The notes: a model not told the origin generated them from the sequence alone. A DNA stretch of 64,000 nt from Bradyrhizobium betae (GCF_004123905.1 NZ_MZXW01000015.1:186001-250000), one strand, 5' to 3'; counted from the first letter of the stretch, positions 10,217 through 20,603 are shown. Made by a program: numbers and translations.

Positions 10217-11364
10217 GTGGCTCCGCTCCCGGACGTCAATTCGTCAATCACTTCCTCGGCGATCGCAAACGAGGTGCTGGCGCCGGTGCCGCTGGTGATC
10301 ATGACGAGGCGCACAGTTTCAGATGGGCGGTCGATCAGCATCAGCCGGTCGGACGCCGAGGCGTAGGTGCCGATCCAGCGCTCGCGAATGCCAGGCGTTG
10401 GCCAGGCCAGAACCTGCCGGAACTCGTCCATGATCAACTCGTCCACCGCTTCAGGACCGAACGGGTCCGGCGTCGCGTCGTAATGGTGGGAATCGCCGAC
10501 GACGAGCGAACCATCCTCGCTCTGCACGGCGATCAGATGCACACCGTTGGCCAGATGCTGACCCTGCTCGGATTCGAGGCGCTGCTTCAGTGCGGCGGCC
10601 TCCGGCAGTTCGGCGTAGCCAAGATAGCGCACAAGGCCCAGGTCCGACATCACGGCCGCGTTGAAGCGCGGCGCCGCGACTGCCGATGCGACCCGCAGCA
10701 TGTGCAGCTTGCAGCGGACGAGCCCATAAGCGCTGATGCGCTCCGGATAGAGGCTCAGGAAATCGTCGCCGGGGCAGACCACGCAGAGCCGGGCCCGGAC
10801 CGGTCCCCGCGTGGTCTCGATGACCGGCGGTGTCACCGCCTTGGCCAGCGTCTGATACAGGAAGGTGACGCCGTGCACTTCGGCCAGCCAGCGCGCCAGC
10901 GCCGGCACAGCGATGCGCGACTCCACCCGCAAATCGTGCGGACTCGCCAGCACGGCTTGCAGATCGTCGGTCCGCAGCATCGGGAAACGGCGGCCCGCCT
11001 CAGCCGGGCTCAGAAGCTCGCAACCCTCTCCCATCTCGGTGGTGCGGAATGCCTCGAGCACGGCCGCGGCTTCCGGTCGCCGCACCGCGACGGCCAGTCC
11101 GGCATGTTCGATCCTGATGCCCGCGGCCGGGGCCACTTCGGCCCAGACTTGCCGCGACCGCATCGCCCGCTGCCAGCACTGGCCGCGCTGCTGCCCGGTG
11201 ACGGTGACGAAGCCGAAATTGCGGATCGAGGCGCCGTTCGCCCTTGCATCGCGCTCGATAACCACGACCCGCAAGCCCCGGCGCACGCCCGCAAGCGCAT
11301 GGGCGAGACCGCAGATGCCGCCCCCGACCACGGCCAGATCGAATTCGTCTCCGGACACGCTCAC
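10213..11364 (-). CDS. FAD-dependent oxidoreductase of AEP clusters (PbfD-like)
   Basis: The product has 383 residues of the DAO family. The N-terminal FAD motif is DLAVVGGGICGL (G14-G15-G16, G19), and the C-terminal FAD segment reads IDRPSETVRLVMITSGTGAS. Proteins of this type next to phnX are reported to oxidise AEP or N-methyl-AEP to phosphonoacetaldehyde. I place the start at GTG 11364: GGAGG lies five bases upstream and the GTG overlaps the permease TGA. A GTG at 11376 is also in frame. With no phnW in the cluster, this enzyme is the best candidate for making the PhnX substrate. Confidence 0.78.
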   Translation of the reverse strand: MSVSGDEFDLAVVGGGICGLAHALAGVRRGLRVVVIERDARANGASIRNFGFVTVTGQQRGQCWQRAMRSRQVWAEVAPAAGIRIEHAGLAVAVRRPEAAAVLEAFRTTEMGEGCELLSPAEAGRRFPMLRTDDLQAVLASPHDLRVESRIAVPALARWLAEVHGVTFLYQTLAKAVTPPVIETTRGPVRARLCVVCPGDDFLSLYPERISAYGLVRCKLHMLRVASAVAAPRFNAAVMSDLGLVRYLGYAELPEAAALKQRLESEQGQHLANGVHLIAVQSEDGSLVVGDSHHYDATPDPFGPEAVDELIMDEFRQVLAWPTPGIRERWIGTYASASDRLMLIDRPSETVRLVMITSGTGASTSFAIAEEVIDELTSGSGAT

Positions 11365-13079
11365 CGCTTCCTCCACATCTGCGCGCGCGCAAGATAGCCC
11401 TGTGTGAGTAGCATATAGATGGCTCGTGTTACGGCGGCGGTCGCGAACACGACCATGGCCATGGCCGCCGCCGGAGCCACGTCGCCTGCGTCATCCATAT
11501 TTAGGATGGCGATGGCCGCAAGCGTCGTGTGCGGCGCGTAGATGAAGACCACCGCGGAGACTGTCGTCATCGCGTTCACGAACAGATACATGGCGATATC
11601 CAGCACGGCGGGCAGGCAGACTGGCAAGGTCACTCGCATGAAGGTACGCCAGAACGGCACCCTGAGCGATGCCGAAACGGTCTCGAACTCCCGGTCGATC
11701 TGCTTGAGCGCCGTCACCGCGGTCAGGTGCGAGACGGAGTAGAAATGCGAGATGCTGCAGATGACGAGGATGGCCATGGTGCCGTAGATGAAGTTCAGCG
11801 GATTGGCCGGGTTGTTGAAGAAGAAGATGTAGCCGAGGCCGAGCACCAGCCCGGGAACGGCCAATGGAAGCAGCGCGAGAAACTGCACGAAGCCGCGAAT
11901 GGTGCGAAAGCGCGGGGTCTTCTCGACGAGATAGGCGCCGGCAAAAATCACCGCGGTCCCGAACAGCGCGGTGAGGCCGGCCATGACGAGCGAGTTGAAA
12001 TAGCTGCGCCAGCCGCCGCCATCCATCATGTCGAAGTCGAAGTTCTTGAAGCTGGGTGTCAGATTGTAGGGCCAGAACGTCGCGATCGAGGCGAAGAAGG
12101 ATACGCCGAGAATGACCAGGATCGCGAACGCGATCAGCGAACAGATCGCCAGCATCGCGCGATCGATCGTGGCGTCGGGCCTGGGCGCATACGGCACGGC
12201 GCGCGCGGAGAGCAGCGCCAACTGGCGTCGCTGCATGAGCTGATCGACGACGAAGGCCAGCGCCGCGGGCAACAGCAAAATCAAGCCGACCACCGCACCC
12301 ATCCGGAAATTCTGCTGCCCGACCACCTGCTTGTAGATGTCGGTCGCGAGCACGTTGAACTTGCCCCCGATGACCTTCGGTACGCCGAAATCGGTGATCA
12401 CCAGGGTAAAGACGACGAAGACTGCACTGATCAGCCCATAACGTGCCCCAGGAATGGTCACCGTCCAGAAGGTGCGGCGCGGACTTGCCCGCAGCGCTTC
12501 CGCCGCCTCATATAGACGCGCGTCCGAAATCGCCAGCGCCGTGGTGATGATGATGAGCGCGTGCGGGAATGTCCAGAACACCTCGCCCATGACGATGCCG
12601 ATCGGACCGTAGATTGACGCGCCGAACAGCATCCATTTGACGAGGCCCTGGTTACCGAACAGATAGACGAGGCTTATCGCGGGCAGCAACGAGGGTGCGA
12701 GAATCGGGATCTGCGCGATGATGCGGAACAGTCCCCGCCCTGGCATGCAGGTGCGGGTGAGTCCGTAGGCGTAGACGAAGGCGAGCAGAACGCAGATGAC
12801 CGTGCTCAGCAGCGAGACCCAGATCGAGTGCCAGATCGAATTGGCCAACGCCGGACTGGCGAAATAGGCCTGGAAATTGGCCAGGCCGACGAAGCTGCCA
12901 TCAGCCGCCTGGAAGCTCTTGGACAGCAGCGCCCAGATTGGCAGCAACACGGTGAGGATCAACCAGAGGCCGAGCGCCACGACCGCGCCGCGCATGATCC
13001 AGTCGTCGCGCCCCAGCTTCTGCCGCAGGGGCGCCACTGCGGCGGGACGGTCCGGCAGAATCAGCGTCTCGGTCGCCAT
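11361..13079 (-). CDS. putative AEP ABC transporter permease (fused double permease)
   Basis: The product has 572 residues with two binding-protein-dependent permease halves in one chain. Each half has about six hydrophobic segments, and EAA-like loops are visible (LYEAAEALRASPRRTFWTV and FETVSASLRVPFWRTFMRV). This fused form is typical of the PhnU/PhnV-like permease of AEP uptake systems, related to iron(III)/thiamine-type transporters. It lies between its ATPase (13095, upstream) and the FAD oxidoreductase. Substrate assignment rests on the catabolic genes in the same operon. Confidence 0.85.
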   Translation of the reverse strand: MATETLILPDRPAAVAPLRQKLGRDDWIMRGAVVALGLWLILTVLLPIWALLSKSFQAADGSFVGLANFQAYFASPALANSIWHSIWVSLLSTVICVLLAFVYAYGLTRTCMPGRGLFRIIAQIPILAPSLLPAISLVYLFGNQGLVKWMLFGASIYGPIGIVMGEVFWTFPHALIIITTALAISDARLYEAAEALRASPRRTFWTVTIPGARYGLISAVFVVFTLVITDFGVPKVIGGKFNVLATDIYKQVVGQQNFRMGAVVGLILLLPAALAFVVDQLMQRRQLALLSARAVPYAPRPDATIDRAMLAICSLIAFAILVILGVSFFASIATFWPYNLTPSFKNFDFDMMDGGGWRSYFNSLVMAGLTALFGTAVIFAGAYLVEKTPRFRTIRGFVQFLALLPLAVPGLVLGLGYIFFFNNPANPLNFIYGTMAILVICSISHFYSVSHLTAVTALKQIDREFETVSASLRVPFWRTFMRVTLPVCLPAVLDIAMYLFVNAMTTVSAVVFIYAPHTTLAAIAILNMDDAGDVAPAAAMAMVVFATAAVTRAIYMLLTQGYLARAQMWRKR

Positions 13080-13094
13080 CGCTGGTTTTCCGTG

Positions 13095-14198
13095 TCAGGC
13101 AGTCGCAGAGCGCGGTTGGGCAAATACGCGCAACCGCTTCGGCGGCAGCGCGACCTCGATGGTCGCGCCCGAGGAAATGCCGAGGTCGCGCACGGCGTTG
13201 ATCGAAAAGTCGGCCGAGAAGTTCAGTCCCGTGCCGCTCGCATGCAAGGTCGTTGCGAAATGATTGCCGATGAATTCCATGACGCCGACCTGGACTGACA
13301 GGCGATTGTCCGAATGCTCGCCGATGTCGCGCACCACCACGTCCTCCGGCCGAAGGCAGACCGTGACGGCCGCGCCCTCGCCGAGCGGCACCTCCTCGCT
13401 GAAGTCGAGCACGGCACCCCTGACGTTCGCGCGTTTGCTCGTGACGAGGCGCCCCTCCAGAAAGTTCATCTTGCCGACGAAGTCGGCGACGAAAGCCGTC
13501 GCGGGTTGGCCGTAGATCTTGTCGGGCGTGCCCACCTGCTCGATCCTGCCATTGCTCATCACCACGATCCGGTCGGACATTGTGAGCGCCTCCTCCTGAT
13601 CGTGGGTCACCATGATCGTGGTCAGCTTGAGACGTTGCTGCAGATCGCGGACCTCGCCGCGCAGACGCGCCCGGACGCGCGCGTCGAGAGCGGATAGCGG
13701 TTCGTCCAGCAGCAGAAGGCCGGGCGATAGCGCCAGCGCGCGGGCCAGCGCGACTCGCTGCTGCTGCCCACCCGAGAGCTGGGCCGGATATTTGCCGGCT
13801 TGCTCGGGCAGACCGACAAGTTCGAGAAGCTCCTTGACCCGTTTGTCGATCTCGATGCGAGGCGTGCCGGCCGACACCAGGCCGTAGGCCACATTGTCCT
13901 TGATCGTCAGGTTCGGGAACAACGCATAGGACTGGAACACGATGCCGAAGTCGCGCCTGGCGACCGGCAACGTCGAAATGTCCCGCCCGCCCTGATGGAT
14001 CGACCCGGTGGTCTGCACGTCCAGTCCGGAGATGGCGCGCAACAGCGTGGTCTTGCCGCAGCCGGATGGCCCGAGAAACGAGACGAACTCCCCGGGCATG
14101 ATGTCGAGGTCGATATCGTCGAGCGCGGTGAACGCACCGAAATTTTTCGAGAGGTTGCGGATGCGGAGATAGGGTACCGTCGTCGGCGTGCTGTCCAT
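13095..14198 (-). CDS. putative AEP ABC transporter ATP-binding protein
   Basis: The product has 367 residues. Walker A GPSGCGKTT lies near residues 43-51, the signature is LSGGQQQRVALARAL, and Walker B plus D-loop read LLLLDEPLSALDARVR. A C-terminal TOBE-like region (GAAVTVCLRPEDVVV) follows. This is the PhnT2-like ATPase of the AEP uptake system. The start is uncertain: ATG 14198 is chosen for the family N-terminus, but in-frame ATGs at 14213 and 14234 exist and no site has a strong ribosome-binding sequence. Confidence 0.85.
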   Translation of the reverse strand: MDSTPTTVPYLRIRNLSKNFGAFTALDDIDLDIMPGEFVSFLGPSGCGKTTLLRAISGLDVQTTGSIHQGGRDISTLPVARRDFGIVFQSYALFPNLTIKDNVAYGLVSAGTPRIEIDKRVKELLELVGLPEQAGKYPAQLSGGQQQRVALARALALSPGLLLLDEPLSALDARVRARLRGEVRDLQQRLKLTTIMVTHDQEEALTMSDRIVVMSNGRIEQVGTPDKIYGQPATAFVADFVGKMNFLEGRLVTSKRANVRGAVLDFSEEVPLGEGAAVTVCLRPEDVVVRDIGEHSDNRLSVQVGVMEFIGNHFATTLHASGTGLNFSADFSINAVRDLGISSGATIEVALPPKRLRVFAQPRSATA

Positions 14199-14283
14199 TG
14201 TACTGTCCCGCATTGAACGGCGGCGCCCATGCATCGCCGGCTTCGTCGCTCCCTGGATCCTCGGATCCCTCAGTTCTTGTCCC

Positions 14284-15321
14284 TCAGTTCTTGGGCTCGG
14301 ACTTGCCGTCGTAGCGCTTGCTCCATTCCGCCAGGATCTTGTCGCGGTTCTCCGCGGCCCAGGCGAAGTCGTTCTTGATCAGCATCTTGTCGATGTCACC
14401 CTGGATGAATTCCATGGAGCTTGCGATGCCTGGCAACGCGACGATGGCGAAGTTCTCGGCGTAGAGCTTGTTGGCCTCCGCCGTCACGGCCCAGTCGGAA
14501 AGCTTCTTCGCCGCCTCGGACTCTTTGGTGGTCTTCATGATTCCGATAGCCTCCATGTCCCAGCCGAGGCCCTCCTTCGGCAGGACAATGCTGATCGGCG
14601 CTCCACCCTTCTTGGTCTTGTTGGCGCGATATTCGAACGAGAGGCCGATCGTGTACTCGCCGGCGGCGGCCTGTCGGCACGGCTTGGAGCCGGAATGGGT
14701 GTAGGCCGCGATGTTCTTGTGAAGCTCATCCATGTACTTCCAGCCCCCGTCCCAGCCGAACATCTGCAGCCAGGCGGAGACCATCAGAAACCCGGTCCCC
14801 GAGGAGGCCGGGTTCGGCATGGCGATTTGTCCCTGATAGACCGGCTTGGTCAGATCGGCCCAGGAGGCGGGCTCCGGCAGGTTCTTCTTGCCCGCTTCGA
14901 CGGTGTTGACGCAGAAGGCCGATGCCCAGACGTCCATGCCCACCCATTGCGGCGAGGCGGCGGGGTCGCGCATCTTGGCGTCGACCTTGTCGAGACCCGC
15001 GGGCGCGTAAGGCATCAGCATGCCTTCCTTTTGCAGCAGCATCAGCGAGGTGGCGGCAAGACCCATGACCACGTCGGCCTTGGGGTTTGCCTTCTCCGCA
15101 AGGAGTTTTGCGGTGATGATGCCGGTGGAGTCGCGGACCCAGAGGATGTTGATGCCCGGATTGGCCTTCTCGAACGCGGCCTTGTAGGGCTTGATCTGGT
15201 CGGCCTCTAGCGCCGTGTAGACGGTGAGGTCCGCCGCGCGAGCTGCAGTGCTCAGGCCGAACATGGCGGCGGCGATCGACAGAAGAGCGCGTCGCAGACC
15301 GCTTGTCGTGCACAGGTTCAT
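14284..15321 (-). CDS. putative AEP ABC transporter substrate-binding protein
   Basis: The product has 345 residues. It has a signal peptide (MNLCTTSGLRRALLSIAAAM, cleavage after ARA at about 28), and the mature part starts ADLTVYTALEADQIKPYKAA, the usual opening of iron/AEP-type extracellular solute-binding proteins. It is the first gene of the operon that continues to pbfA. ATG 15321 is preceded by GGAG; the frame is open to 15519 but the extra 66 residues are not plausible. The gap to the ATPase start is 85 bases. It should bind AEP or a close relative in the periplasm. Confidence 0.85.
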   Translation of the reverse strand: MNLCTTSGLRRALLSIAAAMFGLSTAARAADLTVYTALEADQIKPYKAAFEKANPGINILWVRDSTGIITAKLLAEKANPKADVVMGLAATSLMLLQKEGMLMPYAPAGLDKVDAKMRDPAASPQWVGMDVWASAFCVNTVEAGKKNLPEPASWADLTKPVYQGQIAMPNPASSGTGFLMVSAWLQMFGWDGGWKYMDELHKNIAAYTHSGSKPCRQAAAGEYTIGLSFEYRANKTKKGGAPISIVLPKEGLGWDMEAIGIMKTTKESEAAKKLSDWAVTAEANKLYAENFAIVALPGIASSMEFIQGDIDKMLIKNDFAWAAENRDKILAEWSKRYDGKSEPKN

Positions 15322-15403
15322 GTCGGGCTCCATCGATGTTGGCCACGGGCTGGCGCCGTCCGGCAGGGAACCAATATTGTTAGATGACATTTCCGCGAGG
15401 TAC

Positions 15404-15480
15404 ATGTCGGATTTTGTGCACCACGCGCCTCGATCGCGGTGTCTCTGCACATCTTGAGTGCAATGTCGGCTCCAGTGCAC
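15404..15480. promoter_or_regulatory. direct repeat ATGTCGG-N5-GTGCAC (two copies) upstream of the AEP operon
   Basis: Copy 1 covers 15404-15421 and copy 2 covers 15463-15480. Both share ATGTCGG, a five-base spacer and the palindrome GTGCAC, 59 bases apart. They lie 83-160 bases upstream of the first AEP gene, in the region where an activator would bind. No regulator gene is in the cluster, so the binding protein is unknown. Confidence 0.45.
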
Positions 15481-15560
15481 AGCGGCCAGAGAACGAGAGA
15501 GCGGCTGCGGCTGCCGCACCCACTCTGCTATTTCCCCTGGGGTGCTCGAGCCGAATAACG

Positions 15561-15595
15561 AAAAGGCCCGGTCGCCATTGGCGACCGGGCCTTTT
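15561..15595 (-). terminator. hairpin terminator of hpnH
   Basis: The perfect 15-bp arms AAAAGGCCCGGTCGC and GCGACCGGGCCTTTT enclose a five-base loop, beginning about 25 bases after the hpnH stop when read on the minus strand. The T run follows on that strand. Confidence 0.85.
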
Positions 15596-15618
15596 GTTGT
15601 AGTCGATGCCGCGTGTGC

Positions 15619-16779
<1,161 letters not shown>

Positions 16780-16815
16780 TACAAAGTTTCTTTCTGGGCT
16801 TGGAATTCGGGTAGG

Positions 16816-17553
16816 TCAGCTCGCAGCCCATCGGGCCGAAAGCCTGAATTCGATGTTTTCCTCGCGGCCCGGCAGCACCTGGACCTTCGCCGGTCCGATC
16901 CGCCGCATCGCTTCGATCACGTCATCCACGAGCACCTCGGGCGCCGAGGCGCCGGCCGTGACGCCGACGGTTCTGGCATGTTCCAACCACTCCGGATTGA
17001 GCTTGCTGCCGTCGGCAATCATATAACTCGCAACGCCGGCCTCAGTGCCGATTTCGCGGAGCCGGTTCGAGTTCGAGCTATTGGCAGCGCCCACCACCAA
17101 GATCACGTCGACCAGCTTGCTCAAGTCCCTTACCGCAGATTGGCGGTTCTGTGTCGCATAGCAGATATCCCGGATATCCGGACCTTGAATATCTGTAAAG
17201 CGGGCCGGTAGGGCCGAAATGATATCCTTTGTCTCGTCCACCGACAGGGTGATCTGGGTGATGTAGGCCACTGGCTCATCCGCCGGCAGGGCCAGGGCGT
17301 TAACCTCTTCAACGCTTTGAATTAGCAGCACGGGGGCGGGAATCTGGCCCATCGTGCCCTCGACCTCGGGATGGCCGATCAAGATCAGAGTACGGCCCTT
17401 GGTGACGGTGGGCTTCCCCTGATCGTGAACCTTTGTGACCGCATGGCGCACGTCAACGGGCGGGCCGTACTTCTCCAGCGCCCGTTCCACGATCTCGATC
17501 GCCCGCACCCCGCCGGCGCAGAAGCCGCGCGGCTGCGCTAGATAAACTTCCAT
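16816..17553 (-). CDS. ispH: IspH-like protein with a large internal deletion
   Basis: The product has 245 residues; IspH is normally about 310-320. It is clearly HMB-PP reductase ([14 protein letters not shown] with C12, [37 protein letters not shown]). Compared from memory with E. coli IspH, the chain jumps from VRHAV (residue 39) straight to TKVH (E. coli 100-103). About 60 residues are lost, among them the counterparts of H41, H74 and the cluster cysteine C96. A further three residues are missing before HPEVEG (IGHAGHPEV became IGHPEV), and a conserved TQTT reads TQIT. The frame is intact. A full enzyme would make IPP/DMAPP from HMB-PP; this one has two of three cluster cysteines and is probably inactive or altered. 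ATG 17553 matches the family N-terminus. Confidence 0.85.
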   Translation of the reverse strand: MEVYLAQPRGFCAGGVRAIEIVERALEKYGPPVDVRHAVTKVHDQGKPTVTKGRTLILIGHPEVEGTMGQIPAPVLLIQSVEEVNALALPADEPVAYITQITLSVDETKDIISALPARFTDIQGPDIRDICYATQNRQSAVRDLSKLVDVILVVGAANSSNSNRLREIGTEAGVASYMIADGSKLNPEWLEHARTVGVTAGASAPEVLVDDVIEAMRRIGPAKVQVLPGREENIEFRLSARWAAS

Positions 17554-17956
17554 AGGACGCCCATCACGCAAGTTGCACCAATCCGCTTCCTAAGTCCCGG
17601 CGGCACCCCGATACTGACCAATGAGTTGCAATAACCGCACCATCGGCCTCGCGCACGCGGTAACCGCCCACCCCAACTGGGTCCGGCGCATGGAGGCACA
17701 GCAATTTGTGTCAAAAAATCGGCAGAAAGGAAAGGTCGGATCAGCCTTGGTTCCCTGTCGCCTCAGTCCTGAGGTAGTATAGTATTGGAATTGCCGTGAG
17801 CAAAATGGCGACATTTGTGCTCACCCCTTCGTCACTTTCCCGCCTCAACTCGCTGGCTATACCGACCGCCCCGCATGTTTTTGCCACGGTCTCCCGCCGT
17901 TTACCTCGAACCTTGTTCCGGCGGTTGCCACTCAAAACAGCAATAGGTTTCGCCCG
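17554..17956. other. divergent intergenic region of the hopanoid block
   Basis: About 400 bases between ispH and the hpnN promoter. No supported gene is present; the short open frames here lack coding character. It must contain the promoter for ispH-hpnH on the minus strand, but I could not identify a clear -35/-10 for it. Confidence 0.5.
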
Positions 17957-17981
17957 GGAACTCCGATAAACAGCGGGCGTT
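17957..17981 (+). promoter_or_regulatory. EcfG (general stress response) promoter of hpnN
   Basis: GGAAC at 17957-17961, 16 bases, then CGTT at 17978-17981. This matches exactly the alphaproteobacterial EcfG consensus GGAAC-N16/17-CGTT. The -10 lies 33 bases before the hpnN GTG, leaving room for a transcript start near 17988 and a short leader. EcfG control of a hopanoid gene (hpnP) is known in Rhodopseudomonas palustris. Confidence 0.72.
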
Positions 17982-18014
17982 TTCGGCGAGCTGTTAACCG
18001 CAGAAAGAAAAGAA

Positions 18015-20603
18015 GTGCTGCAAAGCGTAGTCGTTGCCATCGTCAGGGCCTGCACCCGGTTTGCCTCCCTCGTCGTCATTCTCGGGCTCCTGCTGTCGGT
18101 GGGGGCCGGCTATTACACGTCGCAGCACTTCGCCATCAACACCGACATCAATTCGCTGATTGCCCAGAATCTGGACTGGCGCCAGCGTGACCAACAGTTC
18201 GACCGGGCCTTCGACCGCGACGCGACGATTCTCGCGGTCGTCGAGGCCAAGACGCCGGAGATGGCGACGGCGGCATCGGACGCGCTCTATGCCAAGCTGA
18301 AGGACGACAAGACCAACTTCCAGTCGATGCAGCAGCTCGGCACCGGTGAGTTCTTCGAGAAGAACGGCCTGTTGTTCCTGCCGACCGAGGAAGTCGGCAA
18401 GACCACCAGCCAGTTCGAATCCGCAGCGCCCCTGATCGAGATCATGGCAGGCGATCCCTCGATCCGCGGCCTGACCGGCGCGCTGGAGACGGGGCTTGCC
18501 GGCGTCAAGCGCGGCCAGGTCAAGCTCGACAACACCGAGCGTCCCTTCAACATGATCGCGCAGACGGTCGAGACCGTGCTCAACAAGGGCAATGCGAGCT
18601 TCTCCTGGCGCGAACTCGTCAGCGACGAGCCGCTGACGGCTTCCGACAAGCGCGCCTTCATCGAGTTCAAGCCGAACCTCGACTACAACGCGCTGGAGCC
18701 CGGCAAGGGCGCCACCGACGCGATCCGCAAGGCGGCAGTGGATCTGGATTTTGCGACCAAATACCAGGCGCGGGTACGACTGACCGGTCCGGTCCCGATC
18801 GCCAACGAGGAATACGCCACCGTCCAGGAAGGCGCCGTCGTCAACGGCATCGGCACCGTCCTCGTCGTGCTGCTCATCTTGTGGATGGCGCTGCATTCGT
18901 CGAAGATCATCTTCGCGGTGTTCGTCAATCTCTTCGTCGGCCTTGCGCTGACGACCGCTGCCGGCCTGATGATGGTCGGTTCGTTCAATTTGCTGTCGAT
19001 CGCGTTCGCCGTGCTGTTCGTGGGACTGGGCGTCGATTTCGGTATCCAGTACAGCGTCCGCTACCGCTCGGAGCGCTACAAGCACAACGATCTCTCCGGC
19101 GCGCTGGTGCTGGCCGCCAAGCGCTCGGCGGTGCCGCTGTCGCTGGCGGCAATGGCGACCGCCGCCGGCTTCCTCTGTTTCCTGCCGACCGATTACAAGG
19201 GTATCTCCGAGCTCGGCCAGATCGCCGGCGTCGGCATGCTGGTGGCGTTCCTCTCCAGCATCACCGTGCTGCCCGCGATGCTGAAGCTGCTGAACCCGCC
19301 GGGCGAGCAGGAGCCGGTCGGTTATGCCTTCCTGGCGCCGCTCGATCACTTCCTGGAGAAGCACCGCGTGCTGGTCGTCGGGGGCACGCTGCTGCTGGCG
19401 GTCGCCGGCCTGCCGCTGCTCTACTTCCTGAAGTTCGACTTCAACCCGATGAACCTGCGCAACCCGAAGGCGGAGTCGATCGCGACCTTCCTCGATCTGC
19501 GCAAGGACCCGAACACCGGCGCCAATGCCATCAACGTGATGACGACGTCGGAGGAGCAGGCGAGGGCGGTCGAGGCGAAGCTCGAGAAGGTGCCCGAGGT
19601 GCTGCGGGTGATGTCGCTCAACAGCTTCGTGCCTGAAGACCAGCAGCCGAAGCTGAAGCTGATCGCCCAGGGTGCCAAGGTGCTGAACCCCGCGCTCAAC
19701 CCCGACCAGGTCGATGCGGCGCCGACGGACAAGGAGAACGTCGAGGCGCTGAAATCCTCGGTCGAGAATCTGCGCCGGACCGCCGGTGACGCCAAGGGCC
19801 CGGGCGCCATCGCCTCGCGCCGGCTGGCGGATGCGCTCGACAAGCTCGCCAATGGCGACGAGGCGACGCGCAACAAGGCGCAGGACGTGTTCGTCACGCC
19901 GATGAAGATCGTGTTCGACCAGCTCCGGAATGCGATGCAGGCAGGTCCCGTCACCCTGAACTCACTGCCCCCCGAGCTGGTCAGCGCCTGGAAGAGCAAG
20001 GACGGCATCATTCGCGTCGAGGCGCAGCCGAAGGGCGATCCCAACGACAACGACACGCTGCGCAAGTTTGCGGCGGCGGTGCTCGCTGCCGAGCCGACCG
20101 CGATCGGTGGGCCGGTCTCGATCCTGAAATCCGGTGATACCGTGGTGAATGCGTTCATCCACGCCGGCATCTATGCGCTGCTGGTGATCAGCCTGTTGCT
20201 GTGGCTCGCGCTGCGCCGGTTCGTCGACGTGCTGATGACGCTGGTGCCGCTTCTGGTTGCCGGCGCGGTGACGCTCGAGATCTGCGTGTTGATCGGCCTG
20301 CCGCTCAACTTCGCCAATATCGTCGCGTTCCCGCTGCTGCTCGGCGTCGGCGTCGCCTTCAAGATCTATTATGTCGTGGCCTGGCGCTCGGGCAGGACAA
20401 ACCTGCTTCAGACCAGCCTGACACGCGCGATCTTTTTCAGCGCGCTGACGACGGCAACCGCGTTCGGCAGCCTGTGGCTGTCGAGCCATCCCGGCACGTC
20501 CAGCATGGGCAAGCTGCTCGCGCTTTCGCTGGTGACGACGCTTGCCGCCGTGCTGCTGTTCCAGCCCGCCCTAATGGGCAAACCCCGCAATCTCAGGGAG
20601 TAG
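18015..20603 (+). CDS. hpnN: hopanoid transporter HpnN (RND superfamily)
   Basis: The product has 862 residues and starts at GTG. The N-terminal membrane span (VVVAIVRACTRFASLVVILG) is followed by a large periplasmic domain, then a membrane block with LFVGLGVDFGIQYSVRYRSE, a second periplasmic domain and a final membrane block. This two-fold RND pattern, and the context beside hpnH and hpnO, identify HpnN, which moves C30 hopanoids from the inner to the outer membrane. The start has only a weak purine-rich ribosome site. An EcfG promoter lies directly upstream. The 3' end overlaps the convergent gene at 20571 by 33 bases. Confidence 0.93.
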   Translation: MLQSVVVAIVRACTRFASLVVILGLLLSVGAGYYTSQHFAINTDINSLIAQNLDWRQRDQQFDRAFDRDATILAVVEAKTPEMATAASDALYAKLKDDKTNFQSMQQLGTGEFFEKNGLLFLPTEEVGKTTSQFESAAPLIEIMAGDPSIRGLTGALETGLAGVKRGQVKLDNTERPFNMIAQTVETVLNKGNASFSWRELVSDEPLTASDKRAFIEFKPNLDYNALEPGKGATDAIRKAAVDLDFATKYQARVRLTGPVPIANEEYATVQEGAVVNGIGTVLVVLLILWMALHSSKIIFAVFVNLFVGLALTTAAGLMMVGSFNLLSIAFAVLFVGLGVDFGIQYSVRYRSERYKHNDLSGALVLAAKRSAVPLSLAAMATAAGFLCFLPTDYKGISELGQIAGVGMLVAFLSSITVLPAMLKLLNPPGEQEPVGYAFLAPLDHFLEKHRVLVVGGTLLLAVAGLPLLYFLKFDFNPMNLRNPKAESIATFLDLRKDPNTGANAINVMTTSEEQARAVEAKLEKVPEVLRVMSLNSFVPEDQQPKLKLIAQGAKVLNPALNPDQVDAAPTDKENVEALKSSVENLRRTAGDAKGPGAIASRRLADALDKLANGDEATRNKAQDVFVTPMKIVFDQLRNAMQAGPVTLNSLPPELVSAWKSKDGIIRVEAQPKGDPNDNDTLRKFAAAVLAAEPTAIGGPVSILKSGDTVVNAFIHAGIYALLVISLLLWLALRRFVDVLMTLVPLLVAGAVTLEICVLIGLPLNFANIVAFPLLLGVGVAFKIYYVVAWRSGRTNLLQTSLTRAIFFSALTTATAFGSLWLSSHPGTSSMGKLLALSLVTTLAAVLLFQPALMGKPRNLRE

